DNA of 64,000 bases. Source: Pseudoclavibacter sp. AY1H1. GTDB lineage: Bacteria > Actinomycetota > Actinomycetes > Actinomycetales > Microbacteriaceae. A program made the position numbers and the translations under genes. Positions within the stretch are counted from its first letter, which is position 1; the number at the start of each line of letters is the position of its first letter. Shown piece by piece: positions 17,403 through 25,572 of this stretch. The stretch covers positions 1 to 64,000 of the forward strand of contig NZ_PSXX01000004.1 of the NCBI RefSeq assembly GCF_002931055.1, in the 5' to 3' direction. Under the pieces are notes generated by a model. That model did no database searches, was not told where the DNA came from, and saw nothing but the letters and a program-made list of their open reading frames with translations.

Positions 17403-17497
17403 ATGAACAATCTACATACCCAAACGAACATGCACAAGCCACGGGTGTTATCGGATCGAGCATTGCTGTTGCTGATTCGGGGACATAGACTGCCCTT
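17400..17497. promoter_or_regulatory. divergent immunity control region with leaderless repressor promoter
   Basis: On the plus strand TTGCTG (17463-17468) is followed after 17 bp by TAGACT (17486-17491). The repressor ATG begins only 7 nt after this -10 box with no ribosome site, so the message is probably leaderless. ATGAACA/GAACATG-like motifs recur at 17402, 17426 and 17497 and are candidate operator half-sites shared by the two HTH proteins. Confidence 0.55.
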
Positions 17498-17893
17498 ATG
17501 AACATGCAGCAGCGAGCGGAGACGTTCACGACCTATGTGGGACTCGCACTCAAGGGCGCCATCGTCGAGCGAGGAATGAGCGCAACGCACGTTGCGACCA
17601 CCATGAAGCGCTCCCCTGCGGCCTTCAGCCGGTGGCTCAACGGCCACGTGGCCATTCCCCTCGCGGTGCTCTACGAAGCCAGCGAGATCGTCGGCGTCGA
17701 CCCAGCGCAACTCGTCGAGAACGCCCACCGACGACTCACCGCAGCCATGGGCGCCCCTACAGCCACAGTCACCCCCCTGGCCGAGGCGTCTGCGCGGCGC
17801 ACGAAACGCGCGGGCAGCGAACCCGTCTCAGCACAGCCATTCGCGGCGCACAGCACCGACATCGGCGGAGACCTCGACGACGACCTGGTCTGA
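17498..17893 (+). CDS. HTH repressor, phage immunity type
   Basis: A 131-residue protein with an XRE-type helix-turn-helix in the first ~80 residues (THVATTMKRSPAAFSRWLNG is the likely recognition region) and a low-complexity acidic tail. It is followed 29 bp later by an ImmA-like protease gene, the ImmR-ImmA arrangement in which the protease inactivates the repressor to induce the element. That relation is inferred from gene order and family knowledge. Confidence 0.72.
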   Translation: MNMQQRAETFTTYVGLALKGAIVERGMSATHVATTMKRSPAAFSRWLNGHVAIPLAVLYEASEIVGVDPAQLVENAHRRLTAAMGAPTATVTPLAEASARRTKRAGSEPVSAQPFAAHSTDIGGDLDDDLV

Positions 17894-17922
17894 ATGTCGG
17901 TGGCCCGTCGCACGATGGACAC

Positions 17923-18339
17923 ATGACCAACTGGGAGCCATTCGAGTGCGCACGTGATCTGGGAATCAGCGTTCAGTTCTGCCGTGAGCTCGGTGGGGAC
18001 CTCGGGCGCTGGTACCCGAAGCAGACCACGATCCTGATCCTCGACTCACTGCCGTTCTTCATCGAGCGCTCTGTTCTCGCGCACGAGATCGCTCACGCCG
18101 TGCTCGGCCACGACTCCTCGACCCCGAAGGCAGAACGGCAGGCGGACCGGTGGGCGGCTCGGAGGCTCATCAGCATCGAGGACTTCCGGGCCGTCGCCGC
18201 TCAGTCGCCTGATCCGGGGCAGTGGTGCGTCGATCTGCAGGTCACACCGCGACTCCTCGTCACCGCAGCAGATCTCTACGCTTCGCGACGCCACGCTCGC
18301 CACGACGCCGCCACCGGCGAGGCCGAGCTCGCTGGCTAG
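17923..18339 (+). CDS. ImmA/IrrE-family metallopeptidase
   Basis: A 138-residue protein with the zinc motif HEIAH in SVLAHEIAHAVLGH and a downstream ERQADRWAA helix supplying the third ligand, both typical of ImmA/IrrE (COG2856) proteases. Family members cleave phage or ICE repressors. The ATG at 17923 gives a complete small domain; longer in-frame codons overlap the repressor gene out of frame and are spurious. It ends before the bidirectional palindrome at 18386. Confidence 0.82.
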   Translation: MTNWEPFECARDLGISVQFCRELGGDLGRWYPKQTTILILDSLPFFIERSVLAHEIAHAVLGHDSSTPKAERQADRWAARRLISIEDFRAVAAQSPDPGQWCVDLQVTPRLLVTAADLYASRRHARHDAATGEAELAG

Positions 18340-18385
18340 GCCGCGAGCCGGCCCTGCCTCCAGAGGAGCATCCGCTCCCAACGAA

Positions 18386-18441
18386 AATGGGCTTCTCGGT
18401 TCGGGATGAGGAAGAACCCATCCGGAACCGAGAAGCCCATT
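18386..18441. terminator. palindrome between convergent ImmA and GMC genes
   Basis: AATGGGCTTCTCGGTTC (18386-18402) pairs perfectly with its complement at 18425-18441. The loop contains a smaller GGATG/CATCC stem and the words GGGATG and CCCATCC of the genome's palindrome family. It is suitably placed to terminate both transcripts. Confidence 0.7.
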
Positions 18442-18465
18442 CCGAGCCTCCCGTGGAGTTTCGCG

Positions 18466-20046
18466 CTACGCCAGTTCTTCCGCGAGCTTCCTGGCTCCGC
18501 GGACCGCGATGGCGACGCTCATGAGGGTGGGGTTCATGGTCGTCGCGGTGGGGATGAGGGCGTTGCCGCCGACGTAGAGGTTGTCGATGCCCCAGACGCG
18601 CGAGTACGGGTCGGCGACGGTGGTGCCGTCGTCGTTCGCGCCGGCGCGCATCGTGCCCTGGTAGTGGAGGCTCGAGCCGTTGGGGAGGAGGCGCGGCTCG
18701 GCGATGAACGTGCCGAGCGCCTCCCCGGCCCGTCTCAGGTGCGCCTCGCCGTCGGCGATCTCCGCCTTCTCGACGTCGGTGAGCGCGTACTCGACGGTCA
18801 TGTTGGGGAAGCCGCGGTAGTCGAGCTCGTCGTCGTGGAACGTGATGCCGTCTTCGACGCGCGGGTGCTTGCGCATGCCGTACCCCATGTTGACGTAGCC
18901 CCAGCGGTTGCCGGCGTGGGGGTGCGCGGGGTCGAGCGGGAATGGCGGGTTCTCGGCGTACATGACCTGCAGGGAGAAGGGGTGGTCTGGCTCGGAGAAG
19001 GGGATGCGGTTGACGGCACCCACCGGGTCGGCCGGGTTGAGGGCTCGGCGGGCGAGCTCCTCCTCGAGGTCGGCGTCGGTGGCGAAGCGGCTCATGCCGG
19101 CGGGGTCGAGGGCGACCGTCGAGATGACGACGGGGTGCTCGGTGAGGTAGCGGCCGAGAGCTGCCGGGCGAATGCCGGATGCCCAGAGGAGCTGCGGGGA
19201 TCGGAACGCGTCGGCCGCGACGACCACGGCGTCCGCGGGGAAGAAGCTCGTCGCTCCGGTGCGGAGGTCTTCGACGGTGACGCCCGTGACGCGGGCGTCG
19301 GCTCCGTCGCCGTCGCGCTCGACGCGGCGCACGAGGTGGAGGTCGCGCAGCTCGAAGCGCTCGGCGAGAGGGTTGCCCGCTTCGACGAGCGGCCCGAAGA
19401 CGACGTCGGCGCCGGCCCAGCGGACAGTGCCGTCGGGCTGCGCGTCTCCCGCCACGGGGAGCGTGCCCGGGCCGAAGCCCTCCGGCAGCTCGGCGGCGAA
19501 CTCCTCGGAGAGGATCGAGCGGATGGCGCCGCCGACGCCGGAGTCGGCGAACGCGGCGGACTGCACGTGCAGCAGCAGCTCTGCGTTCGCGAGCAGGTCA
19601 TCCCACTCGCCGCTCTCGATGAAGTCGACGCGTTCGCTGAACTCGGGGGCCGGGGTCGCGCAGGTCCAGTGCGCGCCCATGCCGCCGACGTTGGTCGACG
19701 CGGCCGCCGCGGGGAACGTGTCCGTGTGGGCCGACCCCTCGCCGCCGAAGTCGAGGAGGTGCGTGCCCTGGCGGGCCGTGAACATCCCCTCCACAACGGC
19801 CGATCTCGGAATGCCCAGTGAGTCGCGGAAGTCGCCGGCCTGCGGCCCCTGCGACCGCTCGCGGGCGCGCTCCTTCTCGTCGGGGTCGGCGATGTTGCGC
19901 ACGCTCTCGCCCGGGATGTCGGTGAGCTGTGGGCCCGCCTCGAACATGGTGACGCGCACGTCCGGGTTCTGCTCGAGGAGGGTCCGCGCGTAGGCGGCCC
20001 CGATGGGTCCGCTGCCGACGATCGCGACGACTGGATTGGTGGTCAT
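18466..20046 (-). CDS. GMC-family FAD oxidoreductase, glycoside 3-oxidase-like
   Basis: A 526-residue flavoprotein. Seen: the Rossmann FAD motif VGSGPIGAAYA at residue 10, the GGMGAHWTCATP substrate-cap motif typical of pyranose-2-oxidase/C-glycoside 3-oxidase (CarA-like) proteins, and the C-terminal catalytic SLHYQGTMR with NPTLMSVAIA. Family enzymes oxidise C3 (or C2) of a glycoside, the step that makes a C-glycoside cleavable. AAGGAGG precedes the ATG. It lies 49 bp behind the MFS gene and is probably co-transcribed with it. A paralogue is at 31939. Confidence 0.82.
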   Translation of the reverse strand: MTTNPVVAIVGSGPIGAAYARTLLEQNPDVRVTMFEAGPQLTDIPGESVRNIADPDEKERARERSQGPQAGDFRDSLGIPRSAVVEGMFTARQGTHLLDFGGEGSAHTDTFPAAAASTNVGGMGAHWTCATPAPEFSERVDFIESGEWDDLLANAELLLHVQSAAFADSGVGGAIRSILSEEFAAELPEGFGPGTLPVAGDAQPDGTVRWAGADVVFGPLVEAGNPLAERFELRDLHLVRRVERDGDGADARVTGVTVEDLRTGATSFFPADAVVVAADAFRSPQLLWASGIRPAALGRYLTEHPVVISTVALDPAGMSRFATDADLEEELARRALNPADPVGAVNRIPFSEPDHPFSLQVMYAENPPFPLDPAHPHAGNRWGYVNMGYGMRKHPRVEDGITFHDDELDYRGFPNMTVEYALTDVEKAEIADGEAHLRRAGEALGTFIAEPRLLPNGSSLHYQGTMRAGANDDGTTVADPYSRVWGIDNLYVGGNALIPTATTMNPTLMSVAIAVRGARKLAEELA

Positions 20047-20095
20047 GTGCTTCCTCCTTGGAAGAGCGGCTGGTGAGTGGATGCGGCGGACGCGG

Positions 20096-21634
20096 TCAGG
20101 CGCGCGACGCCGGGAGGCTCTGCGGTTCGACGACGGGGATGCTCCCCGTCTCGTTGGACAGGCGGCCGGGCGGCAGCAGCAGCGCCGCGACGAAGCCGAT
20201 GGCGTAGGCGATCGAGAGGCCGATGAAGATGGGCGCGAACACGTCGCGGTAGATCTCCGCGACGGTCGCCTGGAAGGCGGGGTCGCTCGCGTGCACGAGC
20301 TGCGGGGTGAGGTTGGCGGCGTCGAAGCCGATGGGGAGCAGCGCCGCGACACCCGCGCCGATGACGCCGCCGATAATGGCGGTCGTCACGGTGGAGCCGA
20401 CCTGGCGGACGATGTTGACGCTCGCGGTGACGGCGCCCGTCGCGTTCTTGGGGGCAGCGCTCTGCACGACGGCGACGATGAGGCTCATGAAGGAGCCCGT
20501 GCCGAGTCCGACGCCGAACATGACGACCATGGGCACCCAGAGCGGGAGCCCGACGGGGAGCGTGGCCATGATGAGCAGGCCCACCGCCCCGAGGGCGGTG
20601 CCGACGATCGGGTAGACGCGGTAACGACCCGATCGGCTGGCGAGGAAGCCCGTGAGGAGGTTGCTCACGAGCATCCCCATGACGGTCGCGATGGGCACGA
20701 GCCCGGAGACGGTCGCCGTGGTGCTGTAGGCCATCTGCACGTAGGTGGGCAGGTAGGCGGTGATGGAGAAGAGGCCGACGCCGATGATGGCGGAGAGTGC
20801 CGTGCCGGCCGCGACGGTGCGGTTCTTGAAGATGTGCAGGGGCACGACCGGGTTCTCGGCGCGCACCTCCGCCCAGGAGAAGAGCGCGAACGATGCCAGG
20901 GCGATGCCGAAGGCCGCGAGCGCTGATGTGAGGAGCTCGGCGTCGGAGACCCAGCTCACGCCGAGCACGAGCGTGACGAGCGCGATCGTGAAGGCGAGCG
21001 AGCCGAGCACGTCGAAGCGCGGGGCGGACGTGCGGGGGATGCTCGGGATCGCGACGAGCGCGAAGATCAGCGCGGCGACGCCGACGGGGAGGTTCACCCA
21101 GAACACCCACTGCCAGCCCCAGTTGTCGGCGATGAGGCCGCCGAGCAACGGGCCGATGAGGATGGCGACGGGGAACGCCGCTCCGATGACGGCCATGTAC
21201 TTGGGCCGAGCCCTCGGGCTCGTGACCTGGGCGATGATCGTCTGCGACATGAGCTGCAGGCCGGCCGAGCTCATCCCCTGGAAGACGCGGGCGACGATGA
21301 GCAGGCCCATGTTCGGCGCGAAGCCGCAGGCGAGCGAGGCGAGCAGGAAGAGCACGAGGGAGGTCAGGAACACCGCTCGGGGGCCGACGATGTCGCCGAG
21401 CTTGCCGAGCACGGGCAGGAGCACGGTGCTGGCGAGGGTGTAGCTGACGACGACCCAGCCCATCTGCTCGAGCGCGCCGAGGTCGCCGGCGATGGTCGCG
21501 AGCGATGTCGACACGACCGTGTGGTCGAGCGCGCCCAGGAAGGAGACGGTGAGGAGGGAAGCAACAAGAAGGCGGAGTCTCGCCGGTGAGAGTGGCATAA
21601 AAGGGCCCGAACGATCGGACGATCTACGCGACAT
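20096..21634 (-). CDS. MFS transporter, DHA2 (EmrB/QacA-like) family
   Basis: A 512-residue membrane protein with about 14 predicted helices and the family signature LDHTVVSTSLATIAGDLG in helix 1. DHA2 proteins are usually proton-driven exporters of drugs or metabolites; some import aromatic compounds. Its pairing with the glycoside oxidase suggests transport of the glycoside, aglycone or a toxic product. The ATG at 21634 has GGAGG upstream, and a good promoter lies at 21698-21726. Confidence 0.85.
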   Translation of the reverse strand: MSRRSSDRSGPFMPLSPARLRLLVASLLTVSFLGALDHTVVSTSLATIAGDLGALEQMGWVVVSYTLASTVLLPVLGKLGDIVGPRAVFLTSLVLFLLASLACGFAPNMGLLIVARVFQGMSSAGLQLMSQTIIAQVTSPRARPKYMAVIGAAFPVAILIGPLLGGLIADNWGWQWVFWVNLPVGVAALIFALVAIPSIPRTSAPRFDVLGSLAFTIALVTLVLGVSWVSDAELLTSALAAFGIALASFALFSWAEVRAENPVVPLHIFKNRTVAAGTALSAIIGVGLFSITAYLPTYVQMAYSTTATVSGLVPIATVMGMLVSNLLTGFLASRSGRYRVYPIVGTALGAVGLLIMATLPVGLPLWVPMVVMFGVGLGTGSFMSLIVAVVQSAAPKNATGAVTASVNIVRQVGSTVTTAIIGGVIGAGVAALLPIGFDAANLTPQLVHASDPAFQATVAEIYRDVFAPIFIGLSIAYAIGFVAALLLPPGRLSNETGSIPVVEPQSLPASRA

Positions 21635-21697
21635 GGTGTGCCTCCGGTCGCTGCGTCGCGGCCGGTGACGGGTTCGTGGAACCCCTGCGTCGAGGTC

Positions 21698-21726
21698 AGC
21701 CTACCCAGGCTTATGTCTGAAATCAA
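21698..21726 (-). promoter_or_regulatory. promoter with GACATAAGCCTG motif in the spacer
   Basis: On the minus strand TTGATT (21721-21726), 17-bp spacer, TAGGCT (21698-21703). GACATAAGCCTG lies inside the spacer at 21706-21717, an ideal repressor position. The same 12-mer occupies the same place in the promoter at 25056-25084. Confidence 0.6.
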
Positions 21727-21759
21727 CTAAAGAGTGCGCAGGAGCGGCAATTGCGGGCG

Positions 21760-22599
21760 TCACGCCGACGAGCACCCGCGTTCGATCTGCCAACTCAGCT
21801 CGAGATCCTCGAGCAGGGGCGACAGCTCGTCGGGCCACTCGGATGCACGCGGCGCCTTGATGGCACACCGCAGCTCCAGACGGGCACGGCCCTCGAACCC
21901 CTGCCGAATAACTCGCTCCCCCTCCGCGGAGCGACTCGTGATGCGTGCGACCCCGGCCCCGGGATCGATGGCGACCTCGACCTCGACCGCGCCGAACGCC
22001 GAGACCCGCAGCCACGGCACCCCCGCGACCGGGACCCAGGAGAAGAGGACGGGGATGCCGTCGTGCGATTCGAGCAGATGGGACACGGTCGGGGCACTCT
22101 CGTTCTCCGGATGCGCGACTCCCAGCCTGAGCTCGCCCCCACCGGTCAGCACACGCGCCCAGCCCAGCGCGTCCCGCAGCACCCCGCTCGAGGATGGACC
22201 GCCGGCCTCGACCGTGACGAGGACACCCTCCGCCCCGGGCGGGGCCACGAACGCCCGAGCCGCTTCCACGAGATCCCTCGGGAGGAAGCGCCGCGCGGCC
22301 AGAACGGGCGCGGCACCTGCTGGCAGTCGATCGCGGCGACCGACATCAGGCACGACGGCCTCGTCGACGACCACACCTCGGGCGCCGTCGGCCAGCGCCG
22401 CCTCGACCGCGGACAGCCAGCCCCCGGAACTGCGAGCGTCGATCACGACGACCGCGCCGGTCGCGCCGGTCGCGCTCGAGGCGAGCTGCGCACTCAGCGG
22501 CAGCTCGGCAACCGCGACGCGATAGGACGCCAGCCGGTCACTATCCACCCCTCGCGGGCCCGGCACACTCGACACCAGGACGGGAATTCGAAGACTCAC
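21760..22599 (-). CDS. unknown protein coupled to a Gfo/Idh dehydrogenase
   Basis: A 279-residue soluble protein with no family recognised. The first ~100 residues alternate hydrophobic strands and helices (for example GAVVVIDARSSGG and ARGVVVDEAVVPDVG), suggesting an alpha/beta fold. The C-terminal third is beta-rich (VPWLRVSAFGAVEVEVAID). It starts at a GTG overlapping the stop of the dehydrogenase gene (GTGA), so the two are made together and may act together on an oxidised sugar. No signal peptide or membrane segment is seen. Confidence 0.7.
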   Translation of the reverse strand: MSLRIPVLVSSVPGPRGVDSDRLASYRVAVAELPLSAQLASSATGATGAVVVIDARSSGGWLSAVEAALADGARGVVVDEAVVPDVGRRDRLPAGAAPVLAARRFLPRDLVEAARAFVAPPGAEGVLVTVEAGGPSSSGVLRDALGWARVLTGGGELRLGVAHPENESAPTVSHLLESHDGIPVLFSWVPVAGVPWLRVSAFGAVEVEVAIDPGAGVARITSRSAEGERVIRQGFEGRARLELRCAIKAPRASEWPDELSPLLEDLELSWQIERGCSSA

Positions 22600-23633
22600 G
22601 ACGAAGCCCCCTCGATGTGGGCGGCGACTGCCTCGGCGAGCACGATGGCGTAGCGCGTGTCCTCGAGCTGCTCCTCGTACTCGAGCGGCGCCTCCCCCGA
22701 GAGCAGCTCGGCAAGCGCCAGCCACTCCGCCTCGTAGCCGTCGAGCTGTGACCTCGGGGGCACCGCCACCCCGCCTTCCGGCCCGCGAACACTGACACTC
22801 GCCGCACCGTCGTGCACAAACGCCGGCGGGAAGTCGACGTCGACGCGCGACTCCCCCGCCGAGACCGTGAGACGCCAGCGAGCATCCGCCCCCTCTGCGC
22901 GCATGACGGCACCGAGTTGCACTCGGGCGCGGCCCGCTCGGTACCCGACGGCATAGCCGAGCGGTGCGACGAAGCGAGCGAAGTCGACGCCATCGAACCC
23001 CGGCACGAGATCGCGGATGGCGGGCAGGTCATGCACCGCGAGGCCGGCGACGAGCTGCCGCACGATGCCGGCCTGCACGTGTGCGGGCAGTCCAGACGGG
23101 GGATGTCGAACTGGAGACCCGCCACCCTCGGCGAACTCGGTGACGAGCCGGTGGTACCGCCTGTTCGGCGGGAGCGACAGCGTGACCCGCACGCTGTCGA
23201 CGGGAGCCCGCAGCTCGCCGATGAGTCGTCGCGCCTGTACCCAGCCGGTGTCGTAGAGGTGGTTGGTGCCGATGAGCAGCGCCACTCCCCGATCCCGGCA
23301 GGCGACGACCAGTGCTTCGGCCTCGGCGACGGTCGTCGCGAGCGGCTTCTCGCACAGGATGCCAGCGACCCCCGCATCGAGCGCGGCACGCACGTGACTC
23401 GCGTGCTCGGCCGGCGGCGAGCAGATCAGGGCCAGCTGCACCCGTTCGTCCTGGAACACCTCGCCGACGCCGGAGCTGCTGCGCGCGCCGATGCGCCGAG
23501 CGAGCTCGTCCGCACGGCCGCTCCCCGAGTCCGCGATGTGGACAACCCGGAACAGCTCGGGGAGACGCGCGAGCGTGGGGAGGTGGAGCGCGGAGACGCC
23601 CGGCCCGGCCCCGATGACGCCGACTGACCACAT
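22596..23633 (-). CDS. Gfo/Idh/MocA-family oxidoreductase (copy 1)
   Basis: A 345-residue NAD(P)-dependent sugar dehydrogenase-like protein. The Rossmann motif VGVIGAGPGVSALH opens the protein, and ILCEKPLATTVAEAEAL near residue 90 is the family's EKP signature. The C-terminal half is the usual beta-sheet substrate domain. Substrates in this family are sugars, inositols or keto-glycosides. The ATG at 23633 has AAGGAAG upstream. It is divergent from the ROK regulator, which likely controls it. Confidence 0.83.
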   Translation of the reverse strand: MWSVGVIGAGPGVSALHLPTLARLPELFRVVHIADSGSGRADELARRIGARSSSGVGEVFQDERVQLALICSPPAEHASHVRAALDAGVAGILCEKPLATTVAEAEALVVACRDRGVALLIGTNHLYDTGWVQARRLIGELRAPVDSVRVTLSLPPNRRYHRLVTEFAEGGGSPVRHPPSGLPAHVQAGIVRQLVAGLAVHDLPAIRDLVPGFDGVDFARFVAPLGYAVGYRAGRARVQLGAVMRAEGADARWRLTVSAGESRVDVDFPPAFVHDGAASVSVRGPEGGVAVPPRSQLDGYEAEWLALAELLSGEAPLEYEEQLEDTRYAIVLAEAVAAHIEGASS

Positions 23634-23652
23634 GCGACCACTTCCTTGTGCG

Positions 23653-23675
23653 CTTTTGTATGTTTGATGCAAAAG
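23653..23675. promoter_or_regulatory. candidate operator between Gfo/Idh and ROK genes
   Basis: A perfect inverted repeat CTTTTG (23653-23658) and CAAAAG (23670-23675) spaced by 11 bp, in an A+T-rich patch within the divergent control region. The size and symmetry fit a ROK or LacI-type site. Confidence 0.45.
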
Positions 23676-23744
23676 TTTGCTGTGCACGAACGTATCTGGG
23701 CGTTCCCTGCGGCGCAAGGTCGACATATTGGGTACAGTTCGGCC

Positions 23745-25022
23745 ATGAGAGAGTCAACGTTGCGCTTCGGTGCCCAGACCGATGAGGTCACGAGCCTTCT
23801 CCGAGTCGTCAACCTCGTGCGCATGGGCGAGGCACTGACCCGCCCGCAGATCGGCACCGTCACCGGCCTCGGCCGTGGCGTCGTCACCCAGCGCGTCGAG
23901 CAGGCCATCAGCATGGGCTACCTGGAAGAGGGCGACGTCGGCCCCTCCTCAGGAGGGCGAGCCCCACGCACACTGCGCTTCCGAGGAGAGAACGGACTCA
24001 TCGTCGTCTGCGCCCTCGGCGCGCTCCACATCCACGTCGGCCTCGCACAGCTCGAAGGCGATGTCATCGCACAAGCGCACCTCGACTGGGAGATCTCGCG
24101 CGGGCCAGCCGCAACCCTCGACGCGGCTCTCGAGCTCGTCGAAGAGCTCCTCGCCGCAGACACCCAGAGCCGAGGCAGCGAGCTCCCCGTCTGGGGCATC
24201 GCAGTCGGTGTCCCTGGCCCCGTCGACTTCGAGTCCGGCAGGCCCGTTGCACCACCCATCATGCCCGGGTGGAACGGCTTCGACATCCGCCGCCGCTTCG
24301 AGCAGCGCTTCGACGCGCCCGTCTGGGTGGACAACGACGCCAACCTGCTTGCGCTCAACGAACGCACCAACCGCCAGGTCCCGTCGGTCGATCTCATCTA
24401 CGTCAAGGTCGGCTCGGGAATCGGCGCCGGCCTCGTCTCGCGGGGGCGCATCCACCGTGGCGCGAACGGCGCGGCGGGAGACATCGGGCACGTGAAGGTG
24501 TTCGGGTCGACCTCGCAGTGCCGTTGCGGGAAGATCGGCTGCCTCGAGGCGGAGGCTGGCGGATGGGCCCTCGTTCGGGATGCCCAACTCGCGATCGAAG
24601 CCGGTGACGACGGGCTCCTCGCGCGACGCTCAAAGGAGGGCGAGGAGCTCAACCCGGAGCTCATCGCACTGTGCGCCGAAGACGGCGACGCGCTGGCGAT
24701 CCAGCTCGCGCAGCGCTCGGCGAAGATCATCGGCGAGTCGATCTCCGCGCTCGTCAACATGTTCAACCCGAAGGTCATCGTCGTCGGCGGCGCCCTCGCC
24801 TCGGCCGGCGAGATCTTCCTCGCCGAGGTCCGGCAGCGCGTCTACGAGCACTCGCTCCCACTCGCGACCCGCGACCTCAACATCGTGGTCTCAGCGAACG
24901 ACGTCCGCGAGCCACTGCGCGGGGGTGCCGCGATGGTGCGCGAGCAGCTCTTCGAGGAGACGTTCACGCGCTGGTTCGCGGATGGGCGCCCCACGATCGC
25001 GGGGCTCGCCCTCGGCCGCTGA
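23745..25022 (+). CDS. ROK-family transcriptional regulator
   Basis: A 425-residue repressor: N-terminal winged HTH (about residues 15-70) and a ROK sugar-kinase-like domain. The latter shows VGVPGPVDFESG, the WVDNDANLLAL motif and the zinc motif CRCGKIGCLE near residue 260. Sugar binding by the ROK domain releases DNA in known members. The ATG at 23745 lies 7 nt after a TACAGT box (23733-23738) with no ribosome site, suggesting a leaderless message. It sits between two sugar operons and may control both. Confidence 0.86.
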   Translation: MRESTLRFGAQTDEVTSLLRVVNLVRMGEALTRPQIGTVTGLGRGVVTQRVEQAISMGYLEEGDVGPSSGGRAPRTLRFRGENGLIVVCALGALHIHVGLAQLEGDVIAQAHLDWEISRGPAATLDAALELVEELLAADTQSRGSELPVWGIAVGVPGPVDFESGRPVAPPIMPGWNGFDIRRRFEQRFDAPVWVDNDANLLALNERTNRQVPSVDLIYVKVGSGIGAGLVSRGRIHRGANGAAGDIGHVKVFGSTSQCRCGKIGCLEAEAGGWALVRDAQLAIEAGDDGLLARRSKEGEELNPELIALCAEDGDALAIQLAQRSAKIIGESISALVNMFNPKVIVVGGALASAGEIFLAEVRQRVYEHSLPLATRDLNIVVSANDVREPLRGGAAMVREQLFEETFTRWFADGRPTIAGLALGR

Positions 25023-25055
25023 CACCGGTACACAGCCGGGCACATTCGGCACTTC

Positions 25056-25084
25056 TTCCGATTTTCGACATAAGCCTGTAGGTT
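25056..25084 (+). promoter_or_regulatory. promoter with GACATAAGCCTG motif
   Basis: TTCCGA (25056-25061), a 17-bp spacer, then TAGGTT (25079-25084). GACATAAGCCTG (25067-25078) fills the spacer end, matching the arrangement upstream of the MFS-oxidase pair at 21698. It probably drives the deglycosidase-like pair at 25171-26585. Confidence 0.55.
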
Positions 25085-25123
25085 CACTCCTAAAGCCGGT
25101 ATCGGCCGTCACAAAGGAGTGTC

Positions 25124-25174
25124 ATGCCCAGAATCGACCCGTGCAGCCCCGACCGCCGGGGAGCACGCCCGTGA
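25124..25174 (+). CDS. 16-codon leader ORF coupled to the beta-subunit gene
   Basis: An ATG at 25124 with a strong AAAGGAG site opens a frame of only 16 codons (MPRIDPCSPDRRGARP). Its stop overlaps the GTG of the next gene (GTGA at 25171). The peptide resembles no known family. It may be a translational leader delivering ribosomes to the GTG start, or the remnant of a longer gene. Confidence 0.45.
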   Translation: MPRIDPCSPDRRGARP

Positions 25175-25572
25175 GCCTCGCGATCCTGCTCGACGACGCC
25201 CTCCGCAGCGATGGCGACGGCTTCTCGCTGCGCGTCTCCCTGCCCTGGATCCGATCCCTCCCCCTCGCCAGCCTCCACGAGCTGCGCGTCACGATCGACG
25301 GACAGAGCGCCCCGCTCCCCGAGCTGGCGCCGAGCCCCACGTGGTGGTTCGTGCAGGACCGCATCGTCGTGCACTCGAACGTGCGGCTCGAGCCCGGCCA
25401 GCACGAGGTGCTCGTGGGCTTCAAGCTCCTCATCCCCAATATGGGCGCAGGCCCGAACCAGCCGCTCATCCTGCCCTTCGCCGCCGCCCGTCGCCTGGAG
25501 CTGGACGCGCCGCTGGCCGCGCCGCGCGCATCCCGCGACCTGCCGCTCGAAGCCGTCGGGAACCCCGCGTGA
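25171..25572 (+). CDS. C-glycoside deglycosidase beta-subunit-like protein (DUF6379), set 1
   Basis: A 133-residue all-beta protein. The pattern SLRVSLPWIRSLPL, then a VTIDG strand, a WWFVQDR motif and a LLIPNM strand matches the small beta subunits of C-C bond-cleaving C-glycoside lyases (CarB/DfgB/DgpC-type). In those complexes the beta subunit caps the TIM-barrel alpha subunit. It is followed immediately by its alpha partner (GTGA overlap at 25569). The GTG start is supported by GGGGAG upstream and by coupling to the leader ORF. Confidence 0.75.
   Translation: MSLAILLDDALRSDGDGFSLRVSLPWIRSLPLASLHELRVTIDGQSAPLPELAPSPTWWFVQDRIVVHSNVRLEPGQHEVLVGFKLLIPNMGAGPNQPLILPFAAARRLELDAPLAAPRASRDLPLEAVGNPA

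Noticed and set aside
13834-18339. Complete prophage
   Set aside because: No integrase, terminase, portal, capsid, tail or replication gene is present, and no flanking att repeat could be seen by eye.
25119-25568. Extension of the alpha-subunit gene back to a GTG at 25119
   Set aside because: It would run antiphase through the beta-subunit gene with Arg/Pro/Ala-rich shadow composition; the GTG at 25569 is coupled to the beta stop.
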